DNA of 64,000 nucleotides from Dysidea avara (lineage: Eukaryota > Porifera > Demospongiae > Dictyoceratida > Dysideidae): NCBI RefSeq assembly GCF_963678975.1, contig NC_089278.1:14489959-14553958 (forward strand). Reading direction: 5' to 3'. Below, one piece after another: positions 61,901-64,000 of this stretch; position 1 is the stretch's first letter, and each line of letters starts with the position of its first letter. The translations under genes were made by a program, and so were the position numbers. A model generated the notes under the pieces. That model saw only the letters and a list, made by a program, of their open reading frames with translations, had not been told where the DNA came from and searched no databases.

Positions 61901-62915
61901 GCCCGAAACAGTACCTTGTGGCACACCTGAGGTAACTGACATAAGAGTTGAAAGTGAACCTTCTACTGTAACTTTCTTACTTAAAAATGAGTCAATCCAT
62001 TGATGAATTTCTCCACTAATTTTATGCCTAACATTATGTTGAACTTGGCCTCCACCTACCACACTTGTCGTATAGCAACATTACTAAATAGATAACCTCC
62101 AGTAATGAAAAACGTATAAGCAGCTTCTTACATGCTGAAAGAACTCAATTAATAGTAGTGAAACATTGGGTGCCATAGCTTCAGTTTTTGGTGAGCGGCA
62201 AATGATTGAAATTAATGCTCTATATATGGAGACCATGCCATACAAAACAGTATAATTTTTTTTTAATTTGCCTGCATGTTTTACTAGCAAAGCATTTTTT
62301 TGTATTTGTACTGTTTATAGGTGTTGTGGCAGGTGCTTTTCTATGCATTTTGACATGTTACAAACAGCTGTAAGTGTACAGTGATTAAGTTGAAATTTTA
62401 AAAGTTTAGAGAGAAACCTTAAATACCAGATGCTATAGTGCTGGAATGTTTTACAAGGGACAAAATTTTGATATTTTTGTAGTTTATATACAAAGGATTT
62501 GTTCTCAAAATGAGCTGACCTGGAGAAATGTTTCATGTACTGAATCTGCTATACATCATTAAAATGTTTTTGATTGTGAAGCACTGGACTATTAAACGCT
62601 AATGACTAAGTACACATCGCAGTACAATGTTATCGATTCGTTTTCTGTTCACTTTAGACTTCAAAACCAGCAAAGAAATATGTGGATTTTTTAGACATTC
62701 TTTTATCAGCAAAGGTATTATACAGTTGTCACTATTATGTGACTGTTGTTGTTTGTCAGTTTGGAATTGCATTGTTGTGCAAGTGCTCTTTGTATCCAAA
62801 CTGTCCCATCATATTCTTATACTATAGGATGAAAATGGTGAGGGGTTAACAGATACAGAAATTAGAGAAGAAGTGGACACTTTCATGTTTGAAGGCCATG
62901 ACACTACTGCATCAG
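49960..62915 (+). CDS. CYP4-like: CYP4-like cytochrome P450, 5' nine exons (runs off the window)
   Basis: Coding exons inside the window: 49960-50139, 55657-55804, 56025-56066, 56111-56238, 56292-56416, 56864-56926, 60196-60325, 62658-62714, 62828-62915; phases agree and match the sister gene exon by exon. Exon 1 has a membrane anchor ([19 protein letters not shown]) and SPPKRW; exon 2 starts LGPTESS; exon 4 has WRRHR; exon 9 has [11 protein letters not shown] with the CYP4-type Glu (residue 313). Exons for the K-helix and heme loop were not found up to 64000, so they should lie beyond the right edge after a long intron 9. Exons 4-5 and 9 are nearly identical to those of the first gene, whereas exons 1-3 and 6 are clearly diverged. 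Introns are inflated by repeats (intron 1 is 5.5 kb, intron 6 is 3.3 kb). Confidence 0.9.
50188..50580 (-). mobile_element. LINE ORF2 C-terminus and 3' tail
   Basis: On the minus strand it reads [20 protein letters not shown] and then, after one frame change, [36 protein letters not shown]: the C-terminal region of CR1/Jockey-type ORF2 proteins. The 3' end is GAATAAAATAAAATAAAA at about 50188-50207. It is a 5'-truncated dead copy in intron 1 of the second P450. Confidence 0.75.
50581..51332. other. P450-2 intron 1 segment, no recognised element
   Basis: No supported feature. A short pair of near repeats (AGTATTCGATTTTAGGGCAC and AGTATTCAACTTTAGGGCAC) lies at about 51150-51210. Confidence 0.4.
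51333..51420 (+). repeat. tRNA-like head of a probable SINE
   Basis: The segment has a pol III A-box-like stretch (TAGCAGCGGTAGCA at about 51340) and a strong B-box (GGGTTCGAGCCCC, 51384-51396) at tRNA spacing. The anticodon arm does not pair, so a working tRNA is unlikely. A T-rich stretch follows. No second copy was found in the window. Confidence 0.45.
51421..52600. other. P450-2 intron 1 segment, no recognised element
   Basis: No supported gene or inverted repeat. Copies of the dispersed motif lie near 52500-52530 and 52555-52572. Confidence 0.4.
52612..52822. mobile_element. Solo foldback palindrome
   Basis: Left arm AAAGTAGTGAAAC and AGAGACATGATGG, right arm CCATCATGTCTCT; the inner hairpin is AAATCCCTACTTTGGC against GTAGGGATTTCCC. 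The inner hairpin is of the same type as in copies F and G. No body follows; the interspersed repeat 52815-53360 starts at its right edge. Confidence 0.65.
52815..53360 (+). repeat. Interspersed repeat, second copy
   Basis: Matches 29985-30760 in order and orientation (GTATGTTTGTCTTTCTGCAC, CATGTGAGCAAAAT, ACTTCTGTGTGCTATCTG, TTGTATGTATTATTG), but without the GT tract. It lies in intron 1 of the second P450. Confidence 0.55.
53460..55260 (-). mobile_element. Foldback-headed modular element, copy D, interrupted
   Basis: The tail hairpin is at 53462-53480 (AGTACAGTAGTACTGTATA). Tail sequence runs to about 53640, an inserted MITE follows (53735-54475), then diverged body (TTTGTGTCCCATTTC at 54543; two sub-repeats around TACAGAGGCACTTCTTGTAC at 54624 and 54781) and a palindromic head (about 54997-55260) with inner pairing ACCTGCAGCTATA / TATAGCTGCAGGT and GTGGACATTTAATCCC. 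It lies in intron 1 of the second P450. Confidence 0.6.
53735..54475. mobile_element. MITE carrying the dispersed CTCTAATAGAGCAGTCA motif in its ends
   Basis: About 50 bases at each end pair: left CCACTAAAACAATCAAAACA then CTCTAATAGAGCAGTCAA; right TTGACTGCTCTATTAGAG then TGTTTTGATTGTTTTAGTG. It is nested in copy D. A 69-codon open frame inside (54091-54300) resembles nothing I know. Confidence 0.7.
56927..58980. other. P450-2 intron 6, left part
   Basis: No gene recognised. At about 57339-57460 CAGTGTTGTAAGTGGGCCAG and the repeated GGGTC/GACCC words (TATCTGGGTC, TGACCCGG) look like a hAT-type MITE fragment, but I could not fix a right end. Confidence 0.35.
58990..59938 (-). mobile_element. 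Foldback-headed modular element, copy E
   Basis: Tail hairpin region at 58993-59010 (ATACAGTACAGTAGT), body 59080-59700 (TTAGGCATAATG, GCCTTCAGACAAGTGTAAC, TCCTCCTTTGTGTCCCA, CATGATGGCTTCCC) and head 59729-59938 with outer ATAGAAAAAAGTAGTGAAAC and inner CACCTGCAGATACACTAGTG against CTAGTGTATTGGCAGGTG. It lies in intron 6 of the second P450. Confidence 0.7.
60537..61713 (+). mobile_element. Foldback-headed modular element, copy F (subgroup 2)
   Basis: The head 60537-60813 is a nearly perfect palindrome: GCGATAAAAAGTAGTGAAAC, AGATGAACGATG, then TGGGAAATCTCTACTTTGGC against GCCAAAGTAGGAATTTCCCA. The body at 61200-61440 is related to copy G. The tail hairpin at 61685-61701 (GGTACAACCGTACC) is followed by GTTTGATAACTAG. 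A 35-base palindrome (TAGATTATAT / ATATAATCTA) lies at 61129-61163 between near-identical GCCTCCRTACAGTAGC repeats. It lies in intron 7 of the second P450. Confidence 0.72.
61744..62070 (-). mobile_element. LINE reverse transcriptase fragment
   Basis: On the minus strand it reads [17 protein letters not shown], then [15 protein letters not shown], and after one frame change [22 protein letters not shown] motifs of a CR1/Jockey-type LINE, including the catalytic ADD. It ends with an AAATA-repeat tail at about 61745-61775. Dead fragment in intron 7 of the second P450. Confidence 0.8.
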
Positions 62916-63454
62916 GTAGGGCCAGTTTGTCAAATATATCACTTAGCATGCAGAAAGCATCCAGTAGATACAATTTATTAAATCAAGACATTGTAATATG
63001 TGACCAAGAAAACTGGCACACAACAACATGCAGTATGTTATCAACAAGAAGAGTTTTTTTTAGCTCTGTTGTCCCTTTTCCATTTTGGAGTGGAGTTGTT
63101 TGTCAGACAGGACAACAAATTTGACCATCCATTCCTGATATATAAATTTCATTTCTTCTTATTGTCTTGACATTAAAAAAAATCATTTCTGTCATGCCTA
63201 CAGGGCAAACTACGTACTTATGGGAATAAATTCAAAATCACCATAGCACCTTTTAGTGATTAAACGAAATTGGAGTAATGCTTACAGATACCCTAATAGG
63301 TCACCAAGGCCCAGAATTTAAAATGTCAACTATTGCTGTGGTTCCAAACCACAAATCTCCATGTCTAGACACCCGAAGTCTTTGCCACCAAACCACTGTA
63401 CCAGTTGTCCAATACCCTTCAATACATTGTAGGCATAGGGTTTATAATTTTTTA

Positions 63455-63680
63455 TAAAAAAAATTATTAAGGCTTTACAGCACAAGTGCTGAAGGTCTGT
63501 AGGACATCTGGTCCTATAGCCTGTCTAAAGCTGTTACAGAAAGTGTGTTTGAAAAGGTGGAAAAAGGAGAAAAAATTCATGACTGGACCTGGGCAGCCTC
63601 AAATCTGCAGCCATCCAATTAATGTTCAAACGCTTACAGGAGTCTGCCAGGCAGTCAGAATGTTTTTAGTAGATCTAGCA
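63455..63680 (-). repeat. Probable LINE 3' end fragment, second copy
   Basis: Shares GCTTTACAGCACAAGTGCTG and GTGTGTTTGAAAAG with 16900-17010 (plus-strand notation). On the minus strand it ends CACTTGTGCTGTAAAGCCTT then AATAA. It lies in intron 9 of the second P450. Confidence 0.4.
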
Positions 63681-63734
63681 ATGTAAATTCTATAGTTTTG
63701 TATATGTGTTGTATTAGAACTTCAAATTGCGGTA

Positions 63735-64000
63735 CAGTAGTGTTCATACAGTATGGTAGTACTGTATAGTAGTGATCGTAAAGCTTTGGTCTTTTCTGTC
63801 TAAGGCACCTTTCCTTTACAATAACTTGGCAGTGTTAGTTTGGCATAGTCCCTAAATGTGCAAGCCCAAGCACTCTTCTGACTAATTAACGTATTGACTG
63901 AATGATGCCTTCGGCCAAGCATAACTCGACCACGGTTCATGCTACAGGCTTGATTTTTTTCACTGTTAGGCCTTATTTGTATCTTATCACCTATCACAAT
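63735..64000 (-). mobile_element. Foldback-headed modular element, copy I, cut by the window edge
   Basis: The tail hairpin at 63746-63769 (ATACAGTATGGTAGTACTGTAT) is followed by family tail and body words (AACTTGGCAGTGTTAGTTTG, GATGCCTTCGGCCAAGCATA, CTACAGGCTTGATTTTTTTC). The head should lie to the right of the window. Confidence 0.6.

Overview
The window is AT-rich animal nuclear DNA with intron-dense genes and a very heavy load of small DNA transposons. The gene set (an ARFGAP2/3-type Arf GAP, a Four-jointed-type Golgi kinase, an FBXW2-type F-box protein, a TXNDC17-type thioredoxin-like protein and two CYP4-type P450s) is metazoan; a Four-jointed homologue in particular argues against fungi, plants or most protists. 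Introns are GT-AG, some only about 50 bases long. My best guess is a sponge or another early-branching marine invertebrate, but this is inference: no rRNA or mitochondrial marker is present.

Layout. 332-21573 (+): an ARFGAP2/3-type gene that I could thread through 20 coding exons with every splice phase consistent (536 residues). Its introns hold most of the transposon-like DNA in the left third. 23344-24330 (-): a single-exon four-jointed-like gene. 25925-27514 (-): an FBXW2-like gene in one coding exon. 27754-31283 (-): a four-exon TXNDC17-like gene (121 residues) whose stop lies 239 bases upstream of the FBXW2-like start. 31387-36132: a long inverted repeat, two arms of about 1.9-2.0 kb around a 0.9 kb spacer, directly upstream of the TXNDC17-like gene. 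38498-48610 (+): a complete CYP4-like P450 with 15 coding exons (509 residues). 49960-62915 (+): a second, tandem CYP4-like gene, of which nine exons are inside the window; the heme-binding end lies beyond the right edge.

The repeats are the most unusual part. At least eight copies of a modular element (two related subgroups) have a long palindromic head, a body of several hundred bases and, in most copies, a small tail hairpin (stem ACAGTAC/GTACTGT). The heads share outer arms around a motif like GATAAAAAGTAGTGAAACAAG but carry different inner hairpins. hAT-like MITEs with 8-base target duplications, a Harbinger-like MITE with TTA duplication, a TA-flanked MITE, LINE 3' ends, a tRNA-like SINE head, four long GT microsatellites and a short dispersed motif (ACTCTAATAGAGCAGTCA) fill much of the rest. 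Several insertions can be dated relative to each other from nesting or from an empty site elsewhere in the same window.

The genes are not an obvious pathway; they are separate cellular functions (Golgi coat cycle, Golgi protein phosphorylation, ubiquitin ligase, redox, oxidative metabolism). The two P450s are a local tandem duplication with a patch of very recent sequence exchange, and they differ at the I-helix residue that in CYP4 enzymes forms the covalent bond to heme.
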